This document shows positions 1-9,993 of a stretch of 64,000 bases of DNA, piece by piece. The number at the start of each line of letters is the position of its first letter. Position 1 is the first letter of the stretch. The notes beneath the pieces are model-generated. The model was given only the letters and a program-made list of their open reading frames with translations, searched no databases and was not told where the DNA came from. Position numbers and translations under genes: made by a program. The DNA comes from Amorphus orientalis (GTDB taxonomy: Bacteria; Pseudomonadota; Alphaproteobacteria; Rhizobiales; Amorphaceae): contig NZ_JAUSUL010000001.1 in the NCBI RefSeq assembly GCF_030814015.1, positions 186,001 through 250,000 of the forward strand. The letters run 5' to 3'.

Positions 1-1047
1 GCGGTGCTGCGGGTGTTGACCCGGGCGCCGGGACTGCGACTTGCGGAAGCCGGCGAATTCACCCGGCGCGGGTTCGAGAACGGGCGGCTGGATCTCGCTG
101 CCGTCGAGGGACTGGCCGACCTGATCTCTGCGGAGACGGAAGGGCAGCGTCGGCAGGCGGTGCGGCAGGCGGGCGGTTTTATCGGCGGCCAGGTGGAAGC
201 GTGGCGGGCGCGGCTGATCCAGGCGCTTGCGATCGTCGAGAGCGGGCTGGATTTCGCCGACGAGGACGATGTGCCGGACGACGGCGAAGCGGCGGCAATG
301 GGGGATATTGCGGCGCTCGCCGATGAGCTTGCCGCCGCTCTCGTGGACGGGGAGCGGGGAGAGCGGCTGAGGCGTGGTCTGGAGGTCGCGATCGTGGGGC
401 CGCCGAATGCCGGAAAGTCCAGCCTTCTGAATGCGTTGGCGCGCAGGGACGTGGCCATCGTGACGGCCACTCCGGGCACGACGCGGGATGTTCTCGAGGT
501 CGATCTGGACCTGTCCGGCTATCCGATCCGGTTGCTCGATACGGCCGGACTGCGGCGAACCGAGGATCCGATCGAGCTGGAAGGGATCCGGCGGGCGCGG
601 GATCGAGCGGCTTCGGCGGATGTGGTCCTCGTTCTGGTTCCCCCGGTCGGCGAAGGGGTTTCACGTGAAACCTTTCCGGATCATCCCAACGTGGTCCGGG
701 TGGGAACCAAGGCCGATCTCGATCCCGACTACGGCAGGGACGCGCCGGACCTGACGGTGTCGGCCGTGTCGGAGCGTGGTCTCGACCCACTGATTTCCCG
801 GCTCGGGTGGCTCGCCGCCGATCAGCTTTCGGGTGGCGAGGATGCGCTCGTGACGCGGGAACGTCATCGCACGGAGCTGATGGAAGCCGAGCGGGAGCTC
901 TGGGCTGCGTTGTCGGACGGGTTGCCTGCGGAGGCGCGGGCGGAGCATCTGCGCAGGGCAGGGGTTGCATTCGGCCGGCTTACGGGCCGAATTGATCCGG
1001 AAGAAGTCCTAGGAGCCGTGTTTTCGACATTCTGCATCGGCAAATGA
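1..1047 (+). CDS. mnmE: tRNA modification GTPase MnmE (5' end outside window)
   Basis: MnmE acts with MnmG to modify the wobble uridine (xm5U34) of certain tRNAs. The open frame runs in from the left edge, so roughly the first 90 residues, including most of the N-terminal folate-binding domain, are missing. Visible are the end of that domain, the helical domain, and the inserted GTPase domain: P-loop GPPNAGKSS (bases ~394-420), GTTRD switch motif (~478-492), DTAGLRR (~538-558) and a TKAD base-specificity motif (~706). The protein ends in CIGK, the conserved C-terminus that carries the catalytic cysteine. A perfect parS-like palindrome lies in the coding sequence at 657-672 and encodes V-S-R-E-T in the GTPase domain. 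mnmG follows 112 bp downstream. Confidence 0.97.
   Translation, partial: AVLRVLTRAPGLRLAEAGEFTRRGFENGRLDLAAVEGLADLISAETEGQRRQAVRQAGGFIGGQVEAWRARLIQALAIVESGLDFADEDDVPDDGEAAAMGDIAALADELAAALVDGERGERLRRGLEVAIVGPPNAGKSSLLNALARRDVAIVTATPGTTRDVLEVDLDLSGYPIRLLDTAGLRRTEDPIELEGIRRARDRAASADVVLVLVPPVGEGVSRETFPDHPNVVRVGTKADLDPDYGRDAPDLTVSAVSERGLDPLISRLGWLAADQLSGGEDALVTRERHRTELMEAERELWAALSDGLPAEARAEHLRRAGVAFGRLTGRIDPEEVLGAVFSTFCIGK
657..672. other. parS: parS site 1 (inside mnmE)
   Basis: GGTTTCACGTGAAACC is a perfect 16-bp palindrome that matches the canonical ParB-binding parS consensus except for the outermost base pair. It lies inside the mnmE coding frame. parA and parB are 3 kb downstream, which supports its being a genuine ParB loading site. 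Confidence 0.93.
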
Positions 1048-1055
1048 AGCCGAGC

Positions 1056-1071
1056 GGTTTCACGTGAAACC
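1056..1071. other. parS: parS site 2 (mnmE-mnmG intergenic)
   Basis: GGTTTCACGTGAAACC, identical over 16 bp to the copy in mnmE, lies 8 bp after the mnmE stop codon. It is the only non-coding parS of the three seen in the window. Confidence 0.95.
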
Positions 1072-1159
1072 GGCAGGCCTTTGACCATGGCCGGCAGTGG
1101 CGCTAGGTCATGACGAACACAGACGATGATGATCGCCCGACAGGGCGGATGAGACAGAC

Positions 1160-3028
1160 ATGGATCAGTCCTTTGACGTTGTGGTGATCGGCGGCGGCCA
1201 TGCCGGATGCGAAGCGGCTTCGGCGGCCGCGCGCACGGGTGCGTCCACCGCGCTCGTCACCGTTTCCCGGGAGACGATCGGCGCGATGTCCTGCAATCCC
1301 GCCATCGGCGGGCTTGGAAAGGGGCATCTCGTCCGGGAAATCGACGCTCTCGACGGTCTGATGGGCCGGGTTGCCGACGCCGCCGGCATCCAGTTCCGCG
1401 TGCTCAATCGCCGGAAAGGGCCGGCGGTGCAGGGCCCGCGGGCCCAGGCGGACCGGGCGCTTTATCGGCGTGCCATGGCGGAAGCCCTTGATGCGGTGGA
1501 GGGTCTGACCATCGTGGAAGGTGAGGCCGAGGACCTTGTCGTCGAGGCCGGCGCCGTTAGGGGCGTGCGGTTGGCCGATGGTGCGATCCTGGGGGCATCC
1601 GCCGTCGTGCTCACGACCGGGACTTTCCTGAACGGGTTGATCCATATCGGCGAAAAGCGGATTCCGGCGGGCCGGATGGGGGAGGCGCCGTCGACGGGAC
1701 TTGCGCGGACGCTGTCGACGGCCGGTTTTCGCATGGGTCGGCTCAAGACCGGGACGCCGCCGCGGCTCGACGGCCGGACGATCTCCTGGGAGGTGCTTGC
1801 AGAGCAGGCCGGCGACGACCCGCCCGAGCCGTTCTCGCGCATGACGGACCGGGTCACGACGCCGCAGACCGTCTGCCATATCACCCGGACCACACCGGAA
1901 ACACACGCCGTGATCCGGGATAATCTGGCCCGTTCGGCCATGTATTCCGGCTCCATCTCGTCTGTCGGGCCGCGCTATTGTCCTTCGATCGAGGACAAGA
2001 TCGTCCGGTTCGGTGATCGGGACGGGCATCAGGTGTTTCTGGAGCCGGAGGGCCTGGACGACCCGACCGTCTACCCGAACGGAATCTCCACGTCGCTTCC
2101 CGAGGAGGTGCAGCTCGCTTTCCTGCGGACGATGCCGGGGCTGGAAACGGTCGAGATCCTCAGGCCGGGATACGCGATCGAGTATGATCACGTGGATCCC
2201 AGGGAACTCCGGCCGAGCCTCGAGACCAAGCGGATATCCGGGCTTTTTCTCGCCGGGCAGATCAACGGCACCACTGGCTACGAGGAAGCCGGGGCCCAGG
2301 GTTTGATGGCAGGGCTCAACGCCGGGCTTTCGGCATCGGACCGGGACCCGGTGATTATCGGCCGCGATCAGGCCTATCTCGGCGTGATGATCGACGACCT
2401 GGTGACCCGGGGCGTGAGCGAGCCCTACCGGATGTTCACGTCGCGCGCGGAGTACCGGTTAAGCCTGAGGGCCGACAACGCCGACATGCGGCTGACGCCG
2501 CTCGGTCTGGAATTGGGCATCGTCGGACCGGAACGGGCCGCCCGCTTCACCGCCCGCAGGGATGCAGTTGCGGCCGGTCGTGCGCTTCTGGAGGGTCTGG
2601 CGCTGTCGAGTTCTGCCGCGGCGGCCGCGGGATACAAGGTCAACCAGGACGGACGGAGTCGGACGGCGTTCGATCTGCTGAGGCTTCCGGGAACCGGCGT
2701 CGAGAAGCTGGCGGAAACCTGGCCGGAAATCCGGGAGATCGCGCCGGATATCCTGGCCTCCCTGGTCGTCGATGCGACCTACGCCGCCTATGTCGATCGC
2801 CAGGCGGCCGATATCGCCGCCTTGCGCAAGAGCGAGAACCGCGCGCTTCCCGGCGACCTCGATTATCGCGCCATGCCCGGCCTGTCGGCTGAGCTCTGCG
2901 AGAAACTGGAGGCTGTCCGGCCGGCATCGCTGGCGCAGGCTGGACGGATCGACGGTATGACCCCGGCTGCGATGACCCTGCTCGCGGCCTACAGCCGGCG
3001 CGCCGACCGCGGGCGCCGGGCCGCGTGA
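1160..3028 (+). CDS. mnmG: tRNA uridine-5-carboxymethylaminomethyl modification enzyme MnmG (GidA)
   Basis: FAD-dependent partner of MnmE in 5-carboxymethylaminomethyl-uridine synthesis at tRNA position 34. At 622 aa it has the usual family length. The N-terminal dinucleotide-binding motif is [11 protein letters not shown] (residues ~10-20). [30 protein letters not shown] and [12 protein letters not shown] are family signatures. ATG 1160 places the FAD motif directly at the N-terminus. The stop overlaps the GTG start of rsmG (GTGA, 3025-3028). Oddity: residues ~35-39 read V-S-R-E-T, the same peptide that parS encodes in the two flanking genes, but here with different codons (see findings). 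Confidence 0.98.
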   Translation: MDQSFDVVVIGGGHAGCEAASAAARTGASTALVTVSRETIGAMSCNPAIGGLGKGHLVREIDALDGLMGRVADAAGIQFRVLNRRKGPAVQGPRAQADRALYRRAMAEALDAVEGLTIVEGEAEDLVVEAGAVRGVRLADGAILGASAVVLTTGTFLNGLIHIGEKRIPAGRMGEAPSTGLARTLSTAGFRMGRLKTGTPPRLDGRTISWEVLAEQAGDDPPEPFSRMTDRVTTPQTVCHITRTTPETHAVIRDNLARSAMYSGSISSVGPRYCPSIEDKIVRFGDRDGHQVFLEPEGLDDPTVYPNGISTSLPEEVQLAFLRTMPGLETVEILRPGYAIEYDHVDPRELRPSLETKRISGLFLAGQINGTTGYEEAGAQGLMAGLNAGLSASDRDPVIIGRDQAYLGVMIDDLVTRGVSEPYRMFTSRAEYRLSLRADNADMRLTPLGLELGIVGPERAARFTARRDAVAAGRALLEGLALSSSAAAAAGYKVNQDGRSRTAFDLLRLPGTGVEKLAETWPEIREIAPDILASLVVDATYAAYVDRQAADIAALRKSENRALPGDLDYRAMPGLSAELCEKLEAVRPASLAQAGRIDGMTPAAMTLLAAYSRRADRGRRAA

Positions 3029-3687
3029 CCGGTCGCGGCGAAGAGGGCCCCGATCTCCTGCGGGAGGCGTTGCCGGAGGTTTCACGTGAAACACTCGACC
3101 GGCTCGAGGGGCTGGTCGACCTGTTGCGCCGGTGGCAGAAGATCAAGAACCTCGTCTCGCCTAGCAGTCTGGACCATGTCTGGATGCGCCACGTTCTCGA
3201 CAGCGCGCAGCTGATCCGCATCCGGCCCGAGATGCGCCGGATCGCCGATCTTGGCAGCGGCGCCGGCTTTCCCGGCCTCGTCCTGGCGGTCCTTCTCGCG
3301 AATGAACGCGATGCAAAGGTCCATCTGGTGGAGAGCAACGTCCGCAAGTCCGCGTTTCTGAGGACGGCGGCCCGGGAGTTGTCCCTGCCGGTGTCCGTCC
3401 ACCCGACGCGGATCGAGGACACCGCTGGTTCCCTCGCCGGAGAGGTGGACACCGTAACGGCGCGGGCTCTGGCCCCGTTGAGCGCGCTTTTGGGCCATAT
3501 CGGACCCATGGCGGCCGCCGGCGCCGTCGCAGTTCTCCACAAGGGCGCAGAATTCGAACGCGAGATTGCGGATGCGCGGACTCGATTCGCGTTTGACGTG
3601 GTAATACATGAGAGCATGACCGATCCGGCTGGACGTATTCTCGAGATCAGCCGGATCTCGGAGCGGGACCAAGGGACGCCATCATGA
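3025..3687 (+). CDS. rsmG: 16S rRNA (guanine-527-N7) methyltransferase RsmG (GidB)
   Basis: SAM-dependent methyltransferase that modifies G527 of 16S rRNA. The product is 220 aa, normal for the family. The SAM-binding motif I is [16 protein letters not shown] at residues ~72-87, followed by the acidic motif [14 protein letters not shown]. It starts with GTG overlapping the mnmG stop by four bases, and its own stop overlaps the parA ATG (ATGA, 3684-3687), so translation is probably coupled along mnmG-rsmG-parA. A parS site at 3078-3093 is built into codons 19-23. Confidence 0.97.
   Translation: MTGRGEEGPDLLREALPEVSRETLDRLEGLVDLLRRWQKIKNLVSPSSLDHVWMRHVLDSAQLIRIRPEMRRIADLGSGAGFPGLVLAVLLANERDAKVHLVESNVRKSAFLRTAARELSLPVSVHPTRIEDTAGSLAGEVDTVTARALAPLSALLGHIGPMAAAGAVAVLHKGAEFEREIADARTRFAFDVVIHESMTDPAGRILEISRISERDQGTPS
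3078..3093. other. parS: parS site 3 (inside rsmG)
   Basis: GGTTTCACGTGAAACA; the 14-bp core GTTTCACGTGAAAC is identical to the two other copies and only the outermost pair is unpaired. It lies near the start of rsmG, 0.6 kb upstream of parA, again encoding V-S-R-E-T. Confidence 0.93.
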
Positions 3688-4520
3688 GCGCATTGCCCAA
3701 ATCGCCGCGATTTCTCTCGGTCGCCAACCAGAAGGGCGGCGTCGGAAAGACCACGACGGCCATCAATCTCGGAACCGCCCTGGCGGCCATCGGAGAGGAC
3801 GTCCTGATCGTCGATCTCGATCCGCAGGGCAATGCGTCGACCGGCCTCAACATCGATCGCAAATCCCGGGAACGGTCGATCTACGACGTTCTGGTCGGCG
3901 AGGCGAGCTTGCCGGAAGTCATTGTTCCGACAGCGGTTCCGCGTCTTTCGATCGCGCCGTCCACGCTGGATCTCCTTGGCCTCGATCTGGAGATCGGGTC
4001 GGAGGCTGACCGGGCCCAGCGGCTTCGCACCGCCGTATTCGGGCTGGCCGACGCCTACGCGGCCGGCGACGACCGCGCCGGACCTTTCAGCTATGTGCTG
4101 GCCGATTGTCCGCCGTCGCTGACGCTGCTCACGATCAATGCGCTCGCGGCATCCCACGCCGTCGTTGTCCCGCTCCAGTGCGAGTTCTTCGCGCTCGAAG
4201 GGCTCAGCCAGCTCCTTCGCACGGTGGAGCAGGTCAAGCACGGCCTCAATCCGGAGCTCGCCATCCATGGCGTCGTGCTCACCATGTTCGATGCCCGCAA
4301 CAACCTCTCCAATCAGGTCGTCGAGGACGTCCGGGAGACCATGGGCGACGTGGTGTACGACACCGTGATTCCGCGGAACGTCCGTCTCTCCGAGGCGCCG
4401 TCCTATGGCAAGCCGGCGCTGCTCTACGATCTCAAGTGTCCCGGGAGCCAGGCCTATCTGCGGCTCGCGTCCGAAGTGATCCAGCGCGAGAGGCAGATGC
4501 GCGCGGGTGTCGCCGCATGA
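3684..4520 (+). CDS. parA: Chromosome partitioning ATPase ParA
   Basis: Deviant Walker ATPase that moves the ParB-parS complex during origin segregation. The product is 278 aa. The deviant Walker A motif KGGVGKTT lies at residues ~15-22 near the N-terminus, and the A' motif D-L-D-P-Q-G-N-A-S-T follows at ~44-53. The absence of an N-terminal helix-turn-helix marks it as the chromosomal Soj type, not the longer plasmid P1/F type. ATG overlaps the rsmG stop. parB begins 32 bp downstream. Confidence 0.97.
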   Translation: MSALPKSPRFLSVANQKGGVGKTTTAINLGTALAAIGEDVLIVDLDPQGNASTGLNIDRKSRERSIYDVLVGEASLPEVIVPTAVPRLSIAPSTLDLLGLDLEIGSEADRAQRLRTAVFGLADAYAAGDDRAGPFSYVLADCPPSLTLLTINALAASHAVVVPLQCEFFALEGLSQLLRTVEQVKHGLNPELAIHGVVLTMFDARNNLSNQVVEDVRETMGDVVYDTVIPRNVRLSEAPSYGKPALLYDLKCPGSQAYLRLASEVIQRERQMRAGVAA

Positions 4521-4552
4521 TCGTTCGTTTCGCTCCCGTGGGGGTCTGAGTG

Positions 4553-5431
4553 ATGGCTGAGGACGCGTCCCGTAAGCGGCTGGGAAGAGGGCTTGCAGCC
4601 CTGCTGGGCGATGTCGAACCCGAGCGGGTGAGCGAGGAAGACACGCGCGGGCTGCGGAAGGTTCCGATCGACCTTCTGGTCCCCAATCCCCGGAATCCGC
4701 GCAAGACCTTCGACGAGACCGATCTGTCGGAGCTGGCATCCTCGATCAAGGATCGCGGCGTGGTCCAGCCGATTCTGGTCCGCCGTCAGCCCGCATCCGA
4801 CAGCGTGTTCGAGATCATCGCCGGCGAACGGCGCTGGCGCGCCGCCCAGAAGGCCGGTCTGCACGACGTGCCGGTGGTGATCCGTGACGTGGACGACCGG
4901 CAGGCGCTCGAGCTGGCCATCATCGAGAACGTTCAGCGGGCCGATCTCAACGCGATTGAGGAGGCGCACGGCTACGAACGGCTGATGGCCGATTTTTCCT
5001 ATACCCAGGCCGAACTCGGCAAGGTGATCGGAAAGAGCCGCAGTCATGTGGCCAACACGCTCCGGTTGCTGAAGCTGTCCGACAAGGCGCGCACCTATGT
5101 GGCCGGGGGGGAGCTGACGGCGGGCCACGCCCGGGCGCTTCTGACAGCCGAGGATCCGGATGCGTTGGCGGACCGGATCGTGAAGCAAGGGCTTTCGGTG
5201 CGCGATGCGGAGACGCTCGCCGGAGAGAAGGTCAAATCGGCCGTCTCCGAAATGGCACGGGACACGGCCAAGGATGCAGACACACGTGCGCTTGAGAAGC
5301 GCCTGTCCGCTGCGCTCGGGCTGAAGGTCACGGTGGCCCACCGGCCGACGGGTGCGGGCGAGCTGAAAGTGCGGTACCGGACGCTGGAGCAGCTCGACGA
5401 GGTCATTCGACGGCTGGAAGAGGCGGATTGA
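4553..5431 (+). CDS. parB: Chromosome partitioning protein ParB
   Basis: CTP-dependent DNA clamp that loads at parS and spreads. The product is 292 aa from ATG 4553; GTG 4550 is the only nearby alternative, one codon upstream. Domains in order: basic N-terminal tip K-R-L-G-R-G-L-A-A-L-L-G for ParA stimulation, the ParB/Srx CTPase fold with GERRWRAA (~90), the helix-turn-helix starting YTQAELGKVIGKSRSHVANT, and a C-terminal dimerisation helix. The three parS sites within 4 kb upstream are its expected targets. Confidence 0.97.
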   Translation: MAEDASRKRLGRGLAALLGDVEPERVSEEDTRGLRKVPIDLLVPNPRNPRKTFDETDLSELASSIKDRGVVQPILVRRQPASDSVFEIIAGERRWRAAQKAGLHDVPVVIRDVDDRQALELAIIENVQRADLNAIEEAHGYERLMADFSYTQAELGKVIGKSRSHVANTLRLLKLSDKARTYVAGGELTAGHARALLTAEDPDALADRIVKQGLSVRDAETLAGEKVKSAVSEMARDTAKDADTRALEKRLSAALGLKVTVAHRPTGAGELKVRYRTLEQLDEVIRRLEEAD

Positions 5432-5579
5432 CACTCTCACCCCATCCGAGCAGATCGATAATTGCTTGAATCATAAGGCTGGTTTCCCGGCTCAGAAAAG
5501 TCGGAGCGATCTCTGAATCTCCGATAAGCCGGCTAAGTGTCAGCGGCCGACGGATCGTCGTTTCCGCCATGAAGTGGGA

Positions 5580-6608
5580 TCAGCGCCGGGCCCGCGCCAT
5601 CTGCGCAACAATCAGCAGTGCGTCGGCGACCTGGTCGAAAGCGAGGGCCGGATGGCGCCGGGTGGCCAGGACCGTCTCGTGAAGCAGTCGTTCCGCCTTG
5701 ATCAGTCGGGCGTTGGACCAGCTCTTCAGCATGGATTTGATCGCCGGCTTGCGGCGGAAGAAGATGCGGGGTTGGGCGGAATCGACGACGGTTTCGGGAC
5801 CGACACCCTGGTCGACCTGTGCCCGCATGCGGTGAAGCAGCTGGGCCAGCCGTAGGGCCGATCCTGCAACCACTGAGGGATGTGTGCCCGCGGCTTCCAG
5901 GCGCTTGAGCCGTTGCACGCTGGCCTTGGCGTCCCCGAGAAAGGCCGCGTCCCCGATCTCGTCAAGGGAAAGGGCCGAGCTGTCGCCGACGACGGCTTCG
6001 ACGTGGTCAAGCCGGATCGTATCGTCGCCGCGGGCGTATAGACAGAGTTTCGCGATTTCGGACCGGCTGCTGGCGCGGTCGGAGCCCAGCAGAGCGTGGA
6101 GCGCTTCGCGGGCTTCCGTGGACGTCTGCAGGCCGAAGTGGCCGGCTTCTTCGGCAATCAGCCGATCGATGTCCCGGGCGCCGTCGCTGTAACACGGTAC
6201 CGCGAGGCCGGCATCGCTCTTCTCGACCAGCTTGCGCATTGGCGAGGTCGGCTTCAGGTCGCCGGCCTCGATTACCACGAAGGCGGCCTCCGGCGGCGTC
6301 TCGAGCAGCGGCTCCAGGGCGGGTGCGAGGTTCCGCGTCCCGGCATCGCGAACCCATACCACCCGCTGTCCCCCGAACAGGGCGACGGTTCGGGCCTCGT
6401 CGCTGAGGCGTCCGGGATCTGAGCCCACTTCGTCTCCGCCCAGGCGGATGACCGAAAACGGATCGTCGTCGCTGACCAGCTTGTCGACGAGGGTGCGCGC
6501 GCGCTCGGCTGCCAGGCCATGATCCGGACCGAAAACCAGGATGATCGGCGGCAGGCGGCTCGTTTCCGCGAGGCGGCGGTCGATCTCGGAAGCTTTTACG
6601 ACCGCCAT
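5580..6608 (-). CDS. holA: DNA polymerase III delta subunit
   Basis: Clamp-loader wrench subunit that opens the beta sliding clamp. The product is 342 aa, the usual length. The N-terminus M-A-V-V-K-A-S-E-I-D-R and the segment ILVFGPDHGLAAERARTLVD fit alphaproteobacterial HolA. It converges on parB across a 148-bp gap without a clear terminator and is the last gene of the leuS-lptE-holA set, 12 bp after lptE. This order is typical of Rhizobiales. Confidence 0.92.
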   Translation of the reverse strand: MAVVKASEIDRRLAETSRLPPIILVFGPDHGLAAERARTLVDKLVSDDDPFSVIRLGGDEVGSDPGRLSDEARTVALFGGQRVVWVRDAGTRNLAPALEPLLETPPEAAFVVIEAGDLKPTSPMRKLVEKSDAGLAVPCYSDGARDIDRLIAEEAGHFGLQTSTEAREALHALLGSDRASSRSEIAKLCLYARGDDTIRLDHVEAVVGDSSALSLDEIGDAAFLGDAKASVQRLKRLEAAGTHPSVVAGSALRLAQLLHRMRAQVDQGVGPETVVDSAQPRIFFRRKPAIKSMLKSWSNARLIKAERLLHETVLATRRHPALAFDQVADALLIVAQMARARR

Positions 6609-6620
6609 GGCGGTTTCCTG

Positions 6621-7190
6621 TCAGCGGCTCTCGGCGGCAGCGAAGTAGGCGGCGATCCGATTGGCGACATCCTGAGCAACGGAGACAGCCACCCGCCGCT
6701 GCGCGTCTTCGGCAGCGCGTGTGTTGGCGAAGCGCTGGCTCGAGTAGTCGTAGGATGCGGACGCGAAACTGGTTCCGGTCAGGAGCGTCAGTCCACTGGA
6801 AATCTCAATCAGAGCGAAGTCGACGCTCAGGATGGTGGAAACAGCGCTCGGCTCGTCGACCTGGACGGGAACGGCGAGGGACGCCGATTGTGAGGACGTG
6901 GTGTAGGTCAGGCGGTAAAGGGGAGAGGTCGGATCGCTGCCGCCGCCATAAAACCGAAAGATCAGCTCCTTCCGGAACTGCTGCATCTGCAGGCCGCCGC
7001 CGCCGGCGACGGACACCTGCTTCAACTGTGCCTGAACGCTCGATTCCGACCCCGGGGAGAGGTCCGCATAGAGCGGTCGGACCTGACACCCGGAAAGCGC
7101 GGCCGCGCCGAAGCCGACGACGAGTGCCGCGGCGGCAAGGCGCGTCCATGTGCGGGCGCGGCTGAAAGGCTGGGCTTCAGGCGACGACAT
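6621..7190 (-). CDS. lptE: LPS-assembly lipoprotein LptE (RlpB-like)
   Basis: Outer-membrane lipoprotein that plugs LptD and delivers LPS to the cell surface. The product is 189 aa. A lipoprotein signal peptide is visible: polar N-region, hydrophobic [15 protein letters not shown], then the lipobox L-S-G-C at ~residues 32-35. The start overlaps the leuS stop by 14 bp. The family is poorly conserved, so the call rests on the lipobox, the size and the position between leuS and holA, where lptE sits in most proteobacteria. Confidence 0.85.
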   Translation of the reverse strand: MSSPEAQPFSRARTWTRLAAAALVVGFGAAALSGCQVRPLYADLSPGSESSVQAQLKQVSVAGGGGLQMQQFRKELIFRFYGGGSDPTSPLYRLTYTTSSQSASLAVPVQVDEPSAVSTILSVDFALIEISSGLTLLTGTSFASASYDYSSQRFANTRAAEDAQRRVAVSVAQDVANRIAAYFAAAESR

Positions 7191-9777
7191 TGACGATCCT
7201 TTGCGGCACGACGATCACCTTCTTGGGTGCGTTACCCGAGAGATACCGTTTGACCTCTTCGAGCGCCAGCGCTGCCGCCTCGACCTCTTCCGAAGGGGCA
7301 TTCCGGTCCACCGTGATCTCGCCGCGCTTCTTGCCGTTGACCTGGACGGGCAGCGTCACCGTGCTGTCCACCAGCAGCGCGGGATCGACGTCCGGCCACC
7401 GTGTTTCCGCGACCAGTCCCTTGAAGCCGAGCACCGACCAGGCCTCCTCCGCCAGATGCGGCATCATCGGCGCGATCATGACGATCAAAAAGCGGAAGCC
7501 GCTCTTGAGGGCGGGCGCCAGATCCGGCGAGATCGCACCGCCGGAAACATAGCGGCTCAGAAGGCTGCTGTATTCGTAGACGCGCGCAACGGCCCGGTTG
7601 AAGCCGAGATCCTCGATATCGCGCTCCACCGCCTTCAGGGTCCGGTGCATGGCCTTCCGCAAGGCTTCGGCGTCGGCGCCCTTTCCGGGGCCCTCGGAGA
7701 CGTCGGCCAGCGGACCGGCCGAGTCCTGGACCATCCGCCAGATCCGCTGCACGAAGCGATGGGCGCCTTCGACGCCGGCTTCCGTCCACTGAATGTCGCG
7801 CTCCGGCGGCGTGTCGGACAGCATGAACCAGCGCGCGGTGTCGGCGCCGTACTCGGCGATGATCGCTGTCGGGTCGACGACGTTCTTCTTCGACTTCGAC
7901 ATCGACTCGATCGGGCCGACGGTGACCGGTTCGCCCGTCTCCGCGTGGACATATCGGCCGTCGCGATCCACGACCTGCTCGGGAAAGAGCCAGGCGCCCG
8001 ACGTGTCCTTATAGGTCTCGTGGGTGACCATGCCCTGGGTGAAGAGGCCGGCGAACGGCTCGTCCAGCCGGATATGGCCGGTCTTCTTCATCGCGCGCAC
8101 GAAGAAGCGCGAATAGAGCAGGTGCAGGATCGCGTGCTCGACGCCGCCGATATACTGATCGACCGGCAGCCAATGATCGACGGCGTCCAGTTCCGTCGGG
8201 GCAACCGCACGCGGAGCCGTGAAGCGGGCGAAATACCAGGACGAATCGACGAACGTGTCCATGGTGTCGGTCTCGCGCCTGGCCTCCGCACCGCACTCCG
8301 GACACGCGACCTTCGTCCAGGTCGGATGCCGATCGAGCGGATTGCCGGGCTTGTCGAAAGTGATGTCGTCCGGCAGCCGCACCGGAAGATCGCGCGCGGG
8401 TACGGGAACCGTGCCGCAGGACGCGCAATGGATCATCGGGATCGGGCAGCCCCAGTAGCGCTGCCGGGAAATGCCCCAATCGCGCAGGCGGTAGTTGACC
8501 TGGCGCTCCGCCTGGGGCGCGCCGTTGAGCGTCCGCTTCTCAAGCCGGATCGCCACCACGTCCTTGGCATCCTCGATCGACAGGCCGTCGAGGAACTGGG
8601 AATGGATGATCGTGCCCGGGCCGGTATAGGCCTCGTCGCCGATGGAGAACGTCGCGGCATCCGCGTGAGGCGGCAGCACCACCGGCTTCACCGGCAGTCC
8701 ATAGGCGCGGGCGAACTCAAGGTCGCGCGGATCGTGGGCCGGGCAGCCGAAGATCGCGCCGGTGCCGTAGTCCATCAGGATGAAGTTCGCGACAAAGACC
8801 GGCAGCGTCTGATCGGGGTCGAACGGATGCCGCACGCGAAGGCCGGTGTCGTAGCCCTTCTTCTCGGCCGTTTCGACCGCGACCGCGCTGGTACCGAGCT
8901 TCCGGCATTCCTCAATGAAGGTTTGAAGCTTCCGGTCGCGTTCACCGGCTGCAAGGGCCAGGGGATGATCGGCCGCCACGGCGACGAAGCTCGCACCGAA
9001 GATCGTGTCGGGCCGCGTCGTGAACACCTCGAGGTCGGCAGAGCCGTCCGGGCCGGTTCCGGTCAGTTCGAAGCGCAGCCGCAGCCCCTCGGAGCGGCCG
9101 ATCCAGTTCTTCTGCATCAGCCGGACCTTCTCCGGCCAGCGCTCGAGGCCATCAAGCGCCGTCAGCAGCTCCTCGCTGAACTCCGAGATGCGGAAGAACC
9201 ATTGGGTCAGCTCGCGCTGCTCGACTTCCGCCCCGGAGCGCCAGCCGCGACCCTCGATTACCTGCTCGTTCGCGAGCACGGTGTGATCGACCGGGTCCCA
9301 GTTCACTTTCGCCGTTTTGCGGGCAACCAGGCCGGCTTCGTAGAAATCGAGGAACAGGCGCTGCTGCTGCTGATAATACTCGACGTCGCAGGTGGCGATC
9401 TCCCGATCCCAGTCGATCGACAGTCCCATCTGCTTCAACTGGCCGCGCATGTGCGCGATGTTCGAGTAAGTCCATTCGCGCGGATGCACCTTGTTCTGCA
9501 TGGCCGCGTTTTCCGCCGGCATGCCGAACGCGTCCCAGCCCATCGGGTGCAGGACGTTGAAGCCCTTGGCGCGTTTGTAGCGGGCGATCACGTCGCCCAT
9601 GGCGTAGTTCCGCACGTGCCCCATGTGAATGCGGCCGGACGGATAGGGAAACATCTCGAGCACGTAGTACTTTGGACGTGCATCGTGATTCTGGGTGCGA
9701 AACACGCCGCGCGCGTCCCACTCTTGTTGCCAACGCGCCTCGATTTCGCGGGCGTGGTAGCGCTCCGATGTGCTCAT
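7177..9777 (-). CDS. leuS: Leucyl-tRNA synthetase
   Basis: Class I aminoacyl-tRNA synthetase charging tRNA-Leu; 866 aa, full length. The HIGH motif appears as [11 protein letters not shown] at ~41-51 and the KMSKS motif as M-S-K-S-K-K-N ~620. Editing (CP1) and zinc-ribbon insertions are present, including cysteine pairs such as C-A-S-C-G and C-P-E-C-G. It is the first gene of the leuS-lptE-holA unit and diverges from yggS across 216 bp. A tRNA-Leu gene lies 2.1 kb away. Confidence 0.98.
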   Translation of the reverse strand: MSTSERYHAREIEARWQQEWDARGVFRTQNHDARPKYYVLEMFPYPSGRIHMGHVRNYAMGDVIARYKRAKGFNVLHPMGWDAFGMPAENAAMQNKVHPREWTYSNIAHMRGQLKQMGLSIDWDREIATCDVEYYQQQQRLFLDFYEAGLVARKTAKVNWDPVDHTVLANEQVIEGRGWRSGAEVEQRELTQWFFRISEFSEELLTALDGLERWPEKVRLMQKNWIGRSEGLRLRFELTGTGPDGSADLEVFTTRPDTIFGASFVAVAADHPLALAAGERDRKLQTFIEECRKLGTSAVAVETAEKKGYDTGLRVRHPFDPDQTLPVFVANFILMDYGTGAIFGCPAHDPRDLEFARAYGLPVKPVVLPPHADAATFSIGDEAYTGPGTIIHSQFLDGLSIEDAKDVVAIRLEKRTLNGAPQAERQVNYRLRDWGISRQRYWGCPIPMIHCASCGTVPVPARDLPVRLPDDITFDKPGNPLDRHPTWTKVACPECGAEARRETDTMDTFVDSSWYFARFTAPRAVAPTELDAVDHWLPVDQYIGGVEHAILHLLYSRFFVRAMKKTGHIRLDEPFAGLFTQGMVTHETYKDTSGAWLFPEQVVDRDGRYVHAETGEPVTVGPIESMSKSKKNVVDPTAIIAEYGADTARWFMLSDTPPERDIQWTEAGVEGAHRFVQRIWRMVQDSAGPLADVSEGPGKGADAEALRKAMHRTLKAVERDIEDLGFNRAVARVYEYSSLLSRYVSGGAISPDLAPALKSGFRFLIVMIAPMMPHLAEEAWSVLGFKGLVAETRWPDVDPALLVDSTVTLPVQVNGKKRGEITVDRNAPSEEVEAAALALEEVKRYLSGNAPKKVIVVPQRIVNVVA

Positions 9778-9993
9778 CGACGGCTCTACTCGTGTAATGG
9801 GGATCGATCCAATGGTGCGAGACAGTCACCAAAAAACCGCACCCCGGTCAACTGGAAGCGCCGCCCGGCCGTTGCTATGCAGGAAGCTTGGTGTTCCCGG
9901 GCTTGATGACCGGAGCCTCACGGGGGCCGGCCGGTGATGGAGCTGAACGCGGGTGCGGCACCTGGAACACGGCGGACGCGGGACGGATGAAGC

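Noticed and set aside
7150-9906. Long open frame (~918 codons) on the plus strand opposite leuS
   Set aside because: leuS on the minus strand has all synthetase motifs. The opposite frame is Arg/His/Asp-rich with no recognisable domain, as expected from a GC-rich antisense shadow.
9778-9993. Possible leader or riboswitch in the leuS-yggS divergent gap
   Set aside because: No convincing structured leader, T-box or attenuator peptide could be seen; T-boxes are also not expected in this phylum.
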